Assembly: GCF_014196495.1 (NCBI RefSeq)
Contig: NZ_JACIDT010000008.1
Span: 1 to 64,000, forward strand
Reading direction: 5' to 3'
Source of the DNA: Sphingobium jiangsuense
Lineage (GTDB): Bacteria > Pseudomonadota > Alphaproteobacteria > Sphingomonadales > Sphingomonadaceae
DNA: 64,000 nt
The translations under genes and the position numbers were made by a program. Shown in pieces: positions 10,521 through 18,799 of this stretch. The notes under the pieces were generated by a model. It was not told the origin of the DNA and searched no databases. It worked only from the letters and a program-made list of their open reading frames with translations. Numbering within the stretch: the first letter of the stretch is position 1; each line of letters begins with the position of its first letter.

Positions 10521-11419
10521 GCGAGCGCGACCCCCATAGCGGGCACATGACGACCGGCCATGAATGGAACGGCATCAAGGAACTGAACACCCCGGTGCCG
10601 CGCGCGGTCTGGTTCTTCCTGATCGTGACGGTGATCTTCTCGATCGGCTATTGGGTGCTGATGCCCGCCTGGCCGCTGGGCGACAGCTATACGCGCGGCC
10701 TGCTGGGCAGCGACCAGAAGGAGATCGTCGCCCGGCGCGTCGAGGCCGCGGCGGAGGAGCGCGCGGCCTGGGCGCAGCGGATCGCGGCGATGGATTATGC
10801 CGAGGTCCGCGCCGATCCCGCGCTGATGGCGCATGTGCGCGAGGACGGGCACCGATTGTTCGGCGACAATTGCGCCGCCTGCCATGGCATGGACGCGACC
10901 GGGAACAGCGGCTTCCCGAACCTTGTCGACGGGGACTGGCTGTGGGGCGGCAGTCCCGACGCGATCGCGCGCACGATCACCGTCGGGGTCAACAGCCCCG
11001 TCAGCAAGGACACGCGCGTCAGCCAGATGATGGCGTTCGGCAAGGACGGCATATTGACCGGCGAGGAGGTGATGGCCACCGCCGACTATGTGAAGTCGCT
11101 GTCCGATCCCGGCTGGGCGAAGGGCAAGGCGGCCTCCGTCGCCAGGGGCAAGGGCGTGTTCGCGGCCAATTGCGTCGCCTGCCACGGGCCGCAGGGCAAG
11201 GGCAGCCAGGAACTGGGTGCGCCCGACCTTACCGACCGGAACTGGATCTATGGCGGCGATATCGATGCCATCCATGCAACGATCGAGAACGGGCGGCAGG
11301 GCGAAATGCCCGCATGGGAGCATCGCCTCAGCCCGGCCGACCGCAAGATCCTCGTGCTGTACCTGCTCGACAGGGGCGAGGCGCTGAAGGCCGGGGCGGC
11401 AAAGGGAGCGCCGCGATGA
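10511..11419 (+). CDS. ccoP: cbb3-type oxidase diheme subunit III (locus 1)
   Basis: A 302-residue diheme cytochrome c with GTG start. An N-terminal H-E-W-N-G-I-K-E-L-N-T-P-V-P-R segment precedes the single membrane helix, as is standard in CcoP. Two periplasmic cytochrome domains follow, with C-A-A-C-H and C-V-A-C-H heme motifs. It is the electron entry point of the oxidase. Its stop overlaps the next small gene as ATGA. Confidence 0.97.
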   Translation: MALGERDPHSGHMTTGHEWNGIKELNTPVPRAVWFFLIVTVIFSIGYWVLMPAWPLGDSYTRGLLGSDQKEIVARRVEAAAEERAAWAQRIAAMDYAEVRADPALMAHVREDGHRLFGDNCAACHGMDATGNSGFPNLVDGDWLWGGSPDAIARTITVGVNSPVSKDTRVSQMMAFGKDGILTGEEVMATADYVKSLSDPGWAKGKAASVARGKGVFAANCVACHGPQGKGSQELGAPDLTDRNWIYGGDIDAIHATIENGRQGEMPAWEHRLSPADRKILVLYLLDRGEALKAGAAKGAPR

Positions 11420-11604
11420 GACTGCCGCGCTCCCGCGCTTTCTTCCTGCTGCTGGCCGGGGCGGCGCTGGCGCTGGTGCTGATCGCCAACGCGCATCTGG
11501 TCTATGTCGCCTCGACCAGCCAGCCCGCCTGCGTGCCGCATGCGCGGGCGGATGGCGACAAACCGGTGGGCGGCGCGTTCGGCGCGGCCCGGCCGTCCTG
11601 CTGA
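11416..11604 (+). CDS. Small membrane protein in the ccoG/ccoH slot of locus 1
   Basis: A 62-residue protein with one N-terminal hydrophobic helix (about residues 8-25, L-L-L-A-G-A-A-L-A-L-V-L-I-A) after R-L-P-R-S-R, followed by a short polar tail with two cysteines (Q-P-A-C-V-P-H and the final P-S-C). It overlaps the ccoP stop by 4 bases, so it is translated with the oxidase genes. It is not CcoG or CcoH: it has no ferredoxin cysteines and is too short. I do not recognise a family; an assembly or copper-related role is inferred only from position. Confidence 0.75.
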   Translation: MRLPRSRAFFLLLAGAALALVLIANAHLVYVASTSQPACVPHARADGDKPVGGAFGAARPSC

Positions 11605-11618
11605 ACCGGGAGACGAAG

Positions 11619-12407
11619 ATGACCACCATCCCGCCAGTCGTTCCGCCGCTTGCCACGACAAGCCCCTATGCCCGCGACCTGCCGCCGGGCGCCGCGCTGG
11701 ACTGGCTGCGCGCGGGCTGGCGCGACCTTGCGACGCAGCCCGGCCTCAGCCTGCTCTACGGCCTGTTCGTGTTCCTGCTGTCGGCGGGCATCGTCGCCGG
11801 GCTGGTGTGGCTGGCGTGGGATTATGCGCTGTTCCCGGCGATCGCGGGCTTCCTGGTGTTCGCGCCCGCGCTGGCGATCGGCCTCTATGCCAAGAGTCGG
11901 GCGCTGGAACAGGGCGAGCCGGTGACGCTGCGCGCGATGCTGCTGCCCCATGCGCTGGCCGGAGGGCAGGTGCTGTTCACCGGCGCGCTGCTGTGCGGGG
12001 TGATGCTGTTGTGGATGCGCGCGGCGGTGATCCTCTACGCGCTGTTCTTCGGCCTGCGCCCCTTTCCGGGCCTCGATCATATCGCGCCGATGCTGTTCAC
12101 CACCCCGATCGGTCTTGCGATGCTGGTCGTCGGCACGCTGGTCGGCGGGCTGTTCGCCGCCTTTTCCTTCGCCATTTCCGCTTTCTCCATCCCGATGATG
12201 CTGGACCGGCGCGTCGACGCGCTGACCGCGATGGGGACGAGCTGGGCGCTGGTGTGGAACAACCTGCCGGCGATGCTGGTCTGGGGGGCGATCATCCTGC
12301 TGCTGTTCGCGCTGTCGGTGGCGACGGGCTTTCTCGGCCTCATCATCGTCTTTCCGTGGCTGGGCCATGCGACGTGGCACGGCTGGCGGGCGGTGCGCAC
12401 GCCATGA
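11619..12407 (+). CDS. DUF2189 polytopic membrane protein
   Basis: A 262-residue protein with about six hydrophobic segments. The opening D-L-P-P-G-A-A-L-D-W-L-R-A-G-W-R-D-L followed by G-L-S-L-L-Y-G-L matches the DUF2189 family of integral membrane proteins. The function of the family is unknown to me; its genes are often near cytochrome c oxidase genes in alphaproteobacteria. It overlaps the ccoI start as ATGA. Here it occupies the place where ccoG and ccoH are found in locus 2, so an oxidase assembly role is possible. Confidence 0.85.
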   Translation: MTTIPPVVPPLATTSPYARDLPPGAALDWLRAGWRDLATQPGLSLLYGLFVFLLSAGIVAGLVWLAWDYALFPAIAGFLVFAPALAIGLYAKSRALEQGEPVTLRAMLLPHALAGGQVLFTGALLCGVMLLWMRAAVILYALFFGLRPFPGLDHIAPMLFTTPIGLAMLVVGTLVGGLFAAFSFAISAFSIPMMLDRRVDALTAMGTSWALVWNNLPAMLVWGAIILLLFALSVATGFLGLIIVFPWLGHATWHGWRAVRTP

Positions 12408-14662
12408 CCGGCGCGGCGGCCTCCGTCGCGCGGCGGCTTTCCGCCGACGAGCTGCGGCTGGCGAGCCGGGCAGTCGGCGACGGCCTGCGCCAGACCGACC
12501 TGTCCGTGCCGGGCATCAGCTGCGGCGGCTGCATCCGCAAGATAGAGGACGCGGTCGGGCGACTGCCCGGCGTCGCGCGGGCGCGGGTCAACCTCTCGAC
12601 CAAGCGGCTGGCGGTGGACTGGCGCGAGAGCGACGGCCCGCCGCCGCTGGGCGAGGCGCTGGCCGCGCTGGGCTATGACGCCTGCCTGCACGCAACGCGC
12701 GAGGAGGAGGGGCAGGACCCGCAACTGGCCCGCCAGATCCGCGCGCTGGCGGTCGCGGGGTTCGCCTCGATGAACATCATGGGACTGTCGGTGTCGGTCT
12801 GGTCCGGCGCGGCGGGGGAGACGCGCGACCTGTTCCACTGGCTGTCGGCGGCGATCGCCCTGCCGACGCTGCTCTATTCGGGGCGGATCTTCTTCGCCTC
12901 CGCCTGGTCGGCGCTGCGGCGCGGGCAGACCAACATGGACGTGCCGATCTCGATCGGCGTGCTGCTCGCCTTCGCGATGAGCCTTTACGACACCATCCAC
13001 CACCAGCCGCACGCCTATTTCGACGCGGCGATCTCGCTGCTGTTCTTCCTGCTGATCGGCCGCACGCTCGACCATGTGATGCGGGAAAAGGCGCGCACGG
13101 CGGTGAAGGGGCTGGGCCGCCTCGCCGCCTATGGCGCAACGGTGATCGACCCCGACGGCGCGCGCAGCTATCGCCCTACGGAAGAGATCGAGCCGGGCAT
13201 GACCCTGCTCGTCCCCGCCGGGGAACGCATTCCCGTCGACGCGACGGTGCGGGAGGGGCGGTCGGATATCGACGCGTCGATCGCCACCGGGGAGAGCGTG
13301 CCGGAGCCGGTGCTGCCGGGCAGCGCGCTGCGCGCCGGGACGCTCAACCTCACCGGGCCGCTGATCCTCACCGCGACGGCGGCGGCGAAGGACAGCTTCC
13401 TTGCCGAGATGATCCGGCTGATGGAGGCGGCGGAGGGCGGGCGATCGCGCTATCGCCGCCTCGCGGACCGGGCGGCGCGGCTCTATGCGCCGGTGGTGCA
13501 CAGCGCGGCGGCGCTGAGCTTCCTCGCCTGGATGCTGGCGAGCGGCGACTGGCACCGCGCGGTGACGATCGCCGTCGCCGTGCTCATCATCACCTGCCCC
13601 TGCGCGCTGGGGCTGGCCGTGCCGATGGTGCAGGTGGTCGCGGCCAAGGCGCTGTTCGAACGCGGCATCATGGTCAAGGACGGGTCGGCGATGGAGCGGC
13701 TGGCCGAGATCGACACCGTGCTGTTCGACAAGACCGGCACGCTGACCTCCGGGCGGCCGCGCCTGCGGCGGGACGGGGCAATGGACGACGCCGCCCTTGC
13801 CGTCGCCGCGCGCATGGCGGCCCATTCGCGCCACCCCTATGCGCAGGCGCTGGCCGAGGCGGGCGCGGGGCTGGAGGGGCAGGCGGACATCGCCTTCGAC
13901 GGCATCGCCGAGCAGGCCGGGCAGGGGCTGGAGGCGCAGGCAGGCGGCGAGCTATGGCGGCTGGGCCGCGCCGAATGGGCGCTCGACCCGGCGCAGGCGG
14001 CGGGTATGGCCGGCACCGTGCTGGCCCGCAACGGCCGGCTGGTGCAGGCCTTCGCCTTCGAGGACGAGCTGCGCCCCGGCGCGGCGGAGGCCGCCGCCCG
14101 GCTGCGCAATCAGGGGCTGGCGCTGGAGATAGTCTCCGGCGACACCGCGCAGGCGGTCGCGCCGGTGGCGGCGGACCTCGGCATCGACCGGGTGCGCGCG
14201 GGGCTGCTGCCTTCGGAAAAGACCGCGCGGCTGACCGAACTGGGCGCGGAGGGGCGCAGGGCGCTGATGGTCGGCGACGGCCTCAACGATGCTCCGGCGC
14301 TGGTCGCCGCCCATGTGTCGATCGCGCCGGGCAGCGCCGCCGATGTGGGGCGGCAGGCGGCCGATTTCGTGTTCCTGCGCTCCGACCTGCGCGCGGTGCC
14401 CGACGCCCTTGCGATCACGCTGGCGGCGGACAGGCTGATCCGGCAGAATTTCGCCTTCGCGGTGCTGTACAATGTCGTCGCGCTGCCGGTGGCGATCGCC
14501 GGTCATGTGACGCCGCTGGTCGCCGCGCTCGCCATGTCCGGCTCGTCGATCCTCGTGGTGGCCAATGCGCTGCGGCTCGGCTCCGGCCTTGCCGACCGCC
14601 CGGCGCAGCGACGGGCCGGGCGGGAAAGGCCTGCGCGCGCGCTGCGGGAGCGTCCGGCATGA
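12404..14662 (+). CDS. ccoI: Copper-translocating P1B-type ATPase for cbb3 assembly (locus 1)
   Basis: A 752-residue P-type ATPase. An N-terminal HMA domain has G-I-S-C-G-G-C (Cys40, Cys43). The membrane metal site is C-P-C (398-400). The phosphorylated Asp is D442 in D-K-T-G-T-L-T, and the hinge is G-D-G-L-N-D-A-P-A-L. CcoI/FixI proteins export Cu(I) needed for the CuB centre of CcoN. The start is set at the ATG overlapping the DUF2189 stop; the open frame runs further upstream without a start that fits. The C-terminal tail is unusually Arg-rich. Confidence 0.95.
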   Translation: MTGAAASVARRLSADELRLASRAVGDGLRQTDLSVPGISCGGCIRKIEDAVGRLPGVARARVNLSTKRLAVDWRESDGPPPLGEALAALGYDACLHATREEEGQDPQLARQIRALAVAGFASMNIMGLSVSVWSGAAGETRDLFHWLSAAIALPTLLYSGRIFFASAWSALRRGQTNMDVPISIGVLLAFAMSLYDTIHHQPHAYFDAAISLLFFLLIGRTLDHVMREKARTAVKGLGRLAAYGATVIDPDGARSYRPTEEIEPGMTLLVPAGERIPVDATVREGRSDIDASIATGESVPEPVLPGSALRAGTLNLTGPLILTATAAAKDSFLAEMIRLMEAAEGGRSRYRRLADRAARLYAPVVHSAAALSFLAWMLASGDWHRAVTIAVAVLIITCPCALGLAVPMVQVVAAKALFERGIMVKDGSAMERLAEIDTVLFDKTGTLTSGRPRLRRDGAMDDAALAVAARMAAHSRHPYAQALAEAGAGLEGQADIAFDGIAEQAGQGLEAQAGGELWRLGRAEWALDPAQAAGMAGTVLARNGRLVQAFAFEDELRPGAAEAAARLRNQGLALEIVSGDTAQAVAPVAADLGIDRVRAGLLPSEKTARLTELGAEGRRALMVGDGLNDAPALVAAHVSIAPGSAADVGRQAADFVFLRSDLRAVPDALAITLAADRLIRQNFAFAVLYNVVALPVAIAGHVTPLVAALAMSGSSILVVANALRLGSGLADRPAQRRAGRERPARALRERPA

Positions 14663-14808
14663 ACGTGCTCTGGTATCTGCTGCCCATCTCGCTCGCGCTG
14701 GGGGCGCTGGGGCTGGCGCTGTTCTTCTGGGCGCTGCGCAGCGGCCAATATGAGGACGTCGCCGGGGCGGCGGAACGGATATTGAGCGATGACGACCGGC
14801 CGCTGTGA
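14659..14808 (+). CDS. ccoS: cbb3 oxidase maturation protein CcoS (locus 1)
   Basis: A 49-residue protein with one membrane helix (L-P-I-S-L-A-L-G-A-L-G-L-A-L-F-F-W-A-L) followed by S-G-Q-Y-E-D and an acidic D-D-D-R-P-L end. This is the CcoS pattern: a single helix then G-Q-Y/F-E-D-x-x-G-A-A. CcoS is needed for cofactor insertion into cbb3 oxidase. It overlaps ccoI as ATGA. Confidence 0.92.
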   Translation: MNVLWYLLPISLALGALGLALFFWALRSGQYEDVAGAAERILSDDDRPL

Positions 14809-14856
14809 AACACCCGCGCGGCACGGCCGGGGAATAACCGGGCAGGAGAGCGGATC

Positions 14857-16047
14857 ATGACTCTTGATGGCGAACGGCGGCCGGTGGCGAGCGTCTTTCT
14901 GCGCGGCGCCTTCCGTCCCTTCTTCCTCGGCGGCGCGCTGTGGGCTGCCGTCGCGCTGGCGCTGTGGCTGCTGTCCTTTTCCGGGCTGATCGGCCTGCCG
15001 GGCGCGATGGAACCGCCGGTCTGGCACCGGCATGAGATGCTGTTCGGCTTCGTCGGCGCGGTCGTCGCCGGGTTCCTGCTGACCGCGATCGCCAACTGGA
15101 CGGGCCGTCCGCCGGTTTCCGGCGCGCCGCTCGCCGCGCTGTTCGCGCTGTGGATCGCCGGGCGGGCCGTGCTGCTGGGGTCGGCGGTCATCGGGCCGCT
15201 CGCCGCCGCCGCTGTCGATGCGGGCTTTTTCGTCGTGCTGGCGCTGGTCGCCGGGCGCGAGATAGTCGCCGCGAAGAACCGCAACCTGCCGATGGTCGTG
15301 CTCGTGCTGCTGCTCGGCGCGGCGAGCGGCGCGGACCATGCCGCCGCCGCGGGCCTGCTCGCCGATATCGATCTCGGCATGCGCGCGGCGATCGCGGTGG
15401 TGGTGGTGATGATCTCGCTGATCGGCGGCCGCATCATCCCGGCCTTCACCCGCAACTGGATGACGAAGCAGGGCGCCACCCGCCGCCTGCCCGCGCCGGC
15501 GGGCCGCTACGACCTCGCGACCATCGCCGTCACCGCGCTGGCGCTGGCGGCGTGGACGGGCTGGGCGGAGAGCCGGGCGACCGGCCTGCTGCTGCTCGCC
15601 GCCGCGCTGCTCCAGATTATCCGCCTCGCGCGCTGGGGCGGCGAGCGGACGGCGCGCGATCCGCTGCTGCTGATCCTGCATATCGGCTATCTCTGGGTGC
15701 CGGTGGGGCTGGCGCTGCTGGGTTGTAGCCTGATCGACGGCGCGGTGCCGCGATCGGCGGCGATCCACGCGCTGACCGCGGGCGCGATGGGCACGATGAT
15801 CCTAGCGGTGATGACGCGCGCGACGCTCGGCCATACCGGGCGGGAGCTGCGCGCCGACGCGCCGACGGTGCTGATCTACGCGCTGGTCACGCTGGGCGCG
15901 GCGCTGCGGGTCGCGGCCTCGGCGGGGCTGGTCGAGTATCGGCTGGGCATGGACATCGCCGGGACAGGCTGGGGCGGGGCGTTCCTGCTGTTCCTCGCAA
16001 TCTATGGCCCGATGCTGCTGCGCCCGCGCGTCGACGGGAAGGCGTGA
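14857..16047 (+). CDS. nnrS: NnrS-family heme-copper membrane protein
   Basis: A 396-residue, roughly 12-helix membrane protein. The N-terminal F-R-P-F-F-L-G-G, W-H-R-H-E-M-L-F-G-F motif, and the later G-G-R-I-I-P-A-F-T-R-N-W and M-T-R-A-T-L-G-H-T-G-R blocks are diagnostic of NnrS. NnrS proteins protect against nitric-oxide-related stress and bind heme and copper. The gene follows ccoS by 48 bases and is probably co-transcribed with cbb3 locus 1, which fits a haem-copper theme. No nitrite or NO reductase gene is in the window. Confidence 0.93.
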   Translation: MTLDGERRPVASVFLRGAFRPFFLGGALWAAVALALWLLSFSGLIGLPGAMEPPVWHRHEMLFGFVGAVVAGFLLTAIANWTGRPPVSGAPLAALFALWIAGRAVLLGSAVIGPLAAAAVDAGFFVVLALVAGREIVAAKNRNLPMVVLVLLLGAASGADHAAAAGLLADIDLGMRAAIAVVVVMISLIGGRIIPAFTRNWMTKQGATRRLPAPAGRYDLATIAVTALALAAWTGWAESRATGLLLLAAALLQIIRLARWGGERTARDPLLLILHIGYLWVPVGLALLGCSLIDGAVPRSAAIHALTAGAMGTMILAVMTRATLGHTGRELRADAPTVLIYALVTLGAALRVAASAGLVEYRLGMDIAGTGWGGAFLLFLAIYGPMLLRPRVDGKA

Positions 16048-16118
16048 GGCGAAGCAACGACCCGCAGCCATTTTCCGCAGTAATTCAGCGATTGGGGCGC
16101 GCCGTTCGCCCGGCGGCG

Positions 16119-16355
16119 TCAGCCCATCCGCACGGCTTGCGCCGCACCGTCGGGAAAGCGTTCCTTCAACTGCTCGACCAAAGTGCGGAAGGGGTCCCCG
16201 TCGGGCAATTGCGACAGCAGGTCGTCCAGCACCTGCCGCGCCTGTTCATTGGTCAGGACGCCGCGCCGGATCATGTTTTCCAGCAGGGTCCCGGTCAGCG
16301 ACGCCTCCGGCCGATCGGCAAGACGATGGATATTATTCTCTGCCTGCTCCGTCAT
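16119..16355 (-). CDS. Small hypothetical protein
   Basis: A 78-residue soluble, mostly helical protein. I recognise no family. It has R-R-G-V-L-T-N-E-Q-A-R-Q-V-L-D-D-L-L, a pattern that could pair helices, and no export signal. It is the only minus-strand gene here between nnrS and the small plus-strand genes. It is supported by length, composition and absence of a competing frame on the other strand. Confidence 0.55.
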   Translation of the reverse strand: MTEQAENNIHRLADRPEASLTGTLLENMIRRGVLTNEQARQVLDDLLSQLPDGDPFRTLVEQLKERFPDGAAQAVRMG

Positions 16356-16582
16356 GCGACCCTCTTATTGCGGTTCCGTCCGCCACTCCAACCCGTGCGG
16401 GCGGCGCAGGTCAAGCTTTTTCGCCACCGTTTCGACCGCAAGCCGGGCGGCGCGGCCCATCCCCCCGCCCGCGATGGACGGCAAGGGCAAAGCCTGCTAC
16501 GGTCGGGAAACCGTCGGCTCCCCCTTCCAAGCACCGGCGGCTGAGAGACCATCGCGCTCCCGCTTATCGAAGGAGCATCGAC

Positions 16583-16771
16583 ATGGACTTCAACCATTAT
16601 TACGCCCGCCACCAGATGGCGCTCATGCTCGCCGCCACGGCCGCGACCTCCGGCGAGCGGGCCATCCATGTCGCGTCGGCCACCGGCTATGCCGAAAAGA
16701 TCCGGGGCGAGCGCGGGCGCCGGTCCACCGGAGGACCGGGGTTGCTGCGGACGGAACCCTTTTCCTGCTGA
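16583..16771 (+). CDS. Small hypothetical protein of sphingomonad type
   Basis: A 62-residue protein starting M-D-F-N-H-Y-Y-A-R-H-Q, with an AAGGAG site 7 bases before the ATG. The start N-x-x-Y-x-R-H-Q and the later A-x-G-Y-A-E-K-I-R resemble short uncharacterised proteins I recall from sphingomonads. No domain or membrane segment is visible. The last 20 residues are Gly/Arg-rich. Its 3' end overlaps coding-like sequence in the next frame (see the gene at 16873). Confidence 0.6.
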   Translation: MDFNHYYARHQMALMLAATAATSGERAIHVASATGYAEKIRGERGRRSTGGPGLLRTEPFSC

Positions 16772-16872
16772 CACCCGCCCTTTCCGCCCTCATCCGCGCC
16801 CACGCCACGCTGACGGACGGATGCGCCTTCCTCATCCTCCACCGGGAGGATCGCGCCCGCCCCACCGGCTGG

Positions 16873-17382
16873 ATGCCGGACCGGACGTTCAGCCGCCTGA
16901 CTGGCAATCGCCTGCGCGAGCTGGACCGCTTCCTTTCGGTGCTGCTGGACGAGGTCGCCGGGTCGTGGGGCGCGGCCGGGCATGACGGCCGGTCCTTCGC
17001 GCGCTGGCGCAACACGCCGCGCAAGCTCGGCCATGTCCATGCGATGATGGGGATGGAACGGGCGGCGGTAACGCGGGACGAGGCGCGGCTGCGGGCGATC
17101 GGCCGCATCAGCGCCTGCCTGCATCATTGCGCCGGGACGATCCACGCCCCCGGCCTCCACCGCGACCTGCTGCTGGCCGAGGGAAGGGAGGCAGCGGCGG
17201 CCCCCGCAGGCCCTCCGCCGGGCCTTCTGCGCCTGTCGCCCGACGCGATCGGAGCGATCGGCCGTTTCTATCGCGCGCTCGGCGACGGGCTGGTGGAAGG
17301 GCTGCCGCAACGGGCGGACATTGACTTTCGGAGAGAAAGCGCCCATATGGGGGCTGCTAACGTCGCCTGCGACGGAATTTGA
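16873..17382 (+). CDS. Hypothetical protein, start uncertain
   Basis: The frame ends at 17382. The coordinates use its first in-frame ATG after the preceding gene, giving 169 residues. Coding-like sequence in the same frame, beginning T-P-A-L-S-A-L-I-R-A-H, extends back to about 16770, right at the stop of the 62-residue gene and without an ATG, GTG or TTG. Either the start is unusual, the two frames are joined by a shift, or the upstream part is non-coding. The protein is helical and His/Arg-rich, with G-H-V-H-A-M-M-G-M-E and C-L-H-H-C. No family is recognised. Confidence 0.5.
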   Translation: MPDRTFSRLTGNRLRELDRFLSVLLDEVAGSWGAAGHDGRSFARWRNTPRKLGHVHAMMGMERAAVTRDEARLRAIGRISACLHHCAGTIHAPGLHRDLLLAEGREAAAAPAGPPPGLLRLSPDAIGAIGRFYRALGDGLVEGLPQRADIDFRRESAHMGAANVACDGI

Positions 17383-17480
17383 CACCGCCTTCGGGGCGAT
17401 CTCTCCTTCCTTTCTCGCGCTACCAGCTCCGCTCGCGCTGTTGTGGGCGGGTAACCCGTTTTCGTGAAAGGAAACATCCC

Positions 17481-17687
17481 ATGCCCATCGGCACCGTCAA
17501 ATTCTTCAATGCAGACAAAGGTTATGGCTTCATCGCGCCCGAAGATGGCGGCAATGACAGCTTCGTTCATATCAGCGCGGTCGAACGCGCCGGCATGGCG
17601 ACCCTGCACAAGGACCAGCGCCTGAGCTACGAGATCGAAACCGATCGTCGCGGCAAGTCGTCGGCCGTCAATCTCGAAGCGGCCTGA
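17481..17687 (+). CDS. Cold-shock-domain protein (CspA family)
   Basis: A 68-residue single cold-shock domain. RNP1-like K-G-Y-G-F-I and RNP2-like F-V-H-I motifs are present after the family start G-T-V-K-F-F-N. Such proteins bind single-stranded RNA or DNA and act as RNA chaperones. The ribosome site GAAAGGAAAC precedes the ATG. A hairpin begins about 10 bases after the stop. It could be cold-, stationary- or stress-induced; the sequence does not show which. Confidence 0.95.
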   Translation: MPIGTVKFFNADKGYGFIAPEDGGNDSFVHISAVERAGMATLHKDQRLSYEIETDRRGKSSAVNLEAA

Positions 17688-17696
17688 GAAGGCCGG

Positions 17697-17726
17697 GCCA
17701 TGGAGGGTCGGGCGATCCTCCATGGC
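17697..17726 (+). terminator. Hairpin after the cold-shock gene
   Basis: GCCATGGAGG (17697-17706) and CCTCCATGGC (17717-17726) form a perfect 10-bp stem with a 10-base loop just past the csp stop. There is no T-run, so it may act as an RNA-stabilising end or a rho-assisted terminator. The following 250 bases to 17980 hold no gene I can support. Confidence 0.55.
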
Positions 17727-17980
17727 ATATCGCAAGAGATTTGCCGAACGGGCGCGCCGCGTCCGTTCGGAGCAGCGATCCCCGGATCGTTGCCGCCGCC
17801 ACCCGATGGCGGCTTCGGGACCGCACCGGTTCCCCATATGCCGGTCTTTGGCGCGATCATCGCGCCCGCCGGCCCCCATGGGCAGCGCCGCACGAAGCGC
17901 GCACCCGCATCCGCGAGCCTTTGGAAAAGGCCGCCCATAACCATCATCATTACCGCGCCTCAGGCGCGATCAGGATTATC

Positions 17981-18115
17981 ATGAATTTCAGAACGTCTTC
18001 TATTTCCACCGCCCTCCATCCGCTGCGCTATCTGTTGCAGGCGAAGCCCCGGCAGGCGAGCGGCACCCTGTCTCCGCAGGATCTGCGCCGCATCGTCGCC
18101 GAAATGGTCGGCTGA
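17981..18115 (+). CDS. Very small hypothetical protein
   Basis: A 44-residue basic protein, M-N-F-R-T-S-S then H-P-L-R-Y-L-L-Q-A-K-P and a C-terminal L-R-R-I-V-A-E-M-V-G helix. AGGA lies 8 bases before the ATG. The short form with a terminal R-R-I/L-V-A-E-M resembles small proteins I recall in sphingomonads. No function can be given. It is followed 23 bases later by another small gene in the same direction. Confidence 0.5.
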   Translation: MNFRTSSISTALHPLRYLLQAKPRQASGTLSPQDLRRIVAEMVG

Positions 18116-18138
18116 GCACCCCACACCGGAGAACCGCC

Positions 18139-18339
18139 ATGTCCGCCACCAGTGATTTCTACATCGCCCGCGCCGCCCAGAGCGGCCGCGAGGCGCAGGA
18201 AACCGATCTCGTCAATGTGCGGGAGCGCTGCCTGCGCGCGCAGGCGGCGTGGCAGATACTGGCGAACCGCGTGCTCAAGAGCGAGGCGGACCGGCGGACC
18301 CAGGCGGCCGAGAAAGCCGCACGGGACGCGAGCCTGTAA
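18139..18339 (+). CDS. Small hypothetical protein, helical
   Basis: A 66-residue protein with GGAG 7 bases before the ATG. It is Ala-, Glu- and Arg-rich and predicted fully helical: S-D-F-Y-I-A-R-A-A-Q-S, N-V-R-E-R-C-L-R-A-Q-A-A-W, then A-E-K-A-A. Similar short proteins with F-Y-x-A-R-A-A and N-V-R-E-R-C-L-R are, from memory, common in sphingomonads; their role is unknown. A strong hairpin follows at 18363. Confidence 0.65.
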   Translation: MSATSDFYIARAAQSGREAQETDLVNVRERCLRAQAAWQILANRVLKSEADRRTQAAEKAARDASL

Positions 18340-18362
18340 AGCGCCGCATCCGAAACAGCTAC

Positions 18363-18403
18363 GGCCCGCGCCTTTCCGCCGATGAAGCGGGCAGGCGCGG
18401 GCC
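18363..18403 (+). terminator. Hairpin terminator after the 66-residue gene
   Basis: GGCCCGCGCCT (18363-18373) pairs perfectly with AGGCGCGGGCC (18393-18403), followed by GCTTTACC. The 11-bp GC stem with a 19-base loop lies 24 bases after the stop codon. The next 150 bases hold no supported gene. Confidence 0.55.
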
Positions 18404-18556
18404 GCTTTACCATTTGGCCATGACGATCCGCCTTGCAGCACGCCCCTCGATCCCGCCAATTCGCAACGCCAAGGGCTTCGCCACCGTCGACGGCGGCTTC
18501 TGCCGAAGGCCCCGGCCTGGCCGCATCATCCGAACCGCCAATCTTCCGAAACCGTC

Positions 18557-18745
18557 CTAATCGTCGGAGGGCATCGGTATGTCCTGATCGGCATCCAGCC
18601 GCCGGTCGATTTCCTCGGCCAGCGCATCGAGCTGGTCGAACGTCGCCATTATGTCCGTGGTGGATCCGTCCTTCATCGCAAGACGAAGGCGATATTGATC
18701 GCCGTCGGGCAGAATCGCGAAATGGGCGAGGGTGGAGGTCGTCAT
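18557..18745 (-). CDS. Small acidic hypothetical protein
   Basis: A 62-residue protein starting M-T-T-S-T-L-A-H-F-A-I-L-P-D-G-D. The N-terminal half is beta-like (Y-R-L-R-L-A-M-K-D-G-S-T-T-D), the C-terminal half an acidic helix (L-D-A-L-A-E-E-I-D-R-R-L-D-A-D). The ribosome site is weak. I recognise no family. It is the first of several minus-strand small genes running to 20224. Confidence 0.5.
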   Translation of the reverse strand: MTTSTLAHFAILPDGDQYRLRLAMKDGSTTDIMATFDQLDALAEEIDRRLDADQDIPMPSDD

Positions 18746-18799
18746 GATTGGGCAATCCCGAACTGGAGGGGAGGAGCGGGCGCCGGAGCGCCCCGCAGC

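Noticed and set aside
11504..14662. 1052-codon frame suggesting a fusion upstream of ccoI
   Set aside because: The upstream part overlaps the small membrane protein and DUF2189 genes in another frame; the real ccoI start is the ATG overlapping the DUF2189 stop.
17722..17940. 72-codon frame after the cold-shock gene
   Set aside because: It starts within the hairpin, lacks a ribosome site and has random Arg/Pro/Ser composition.
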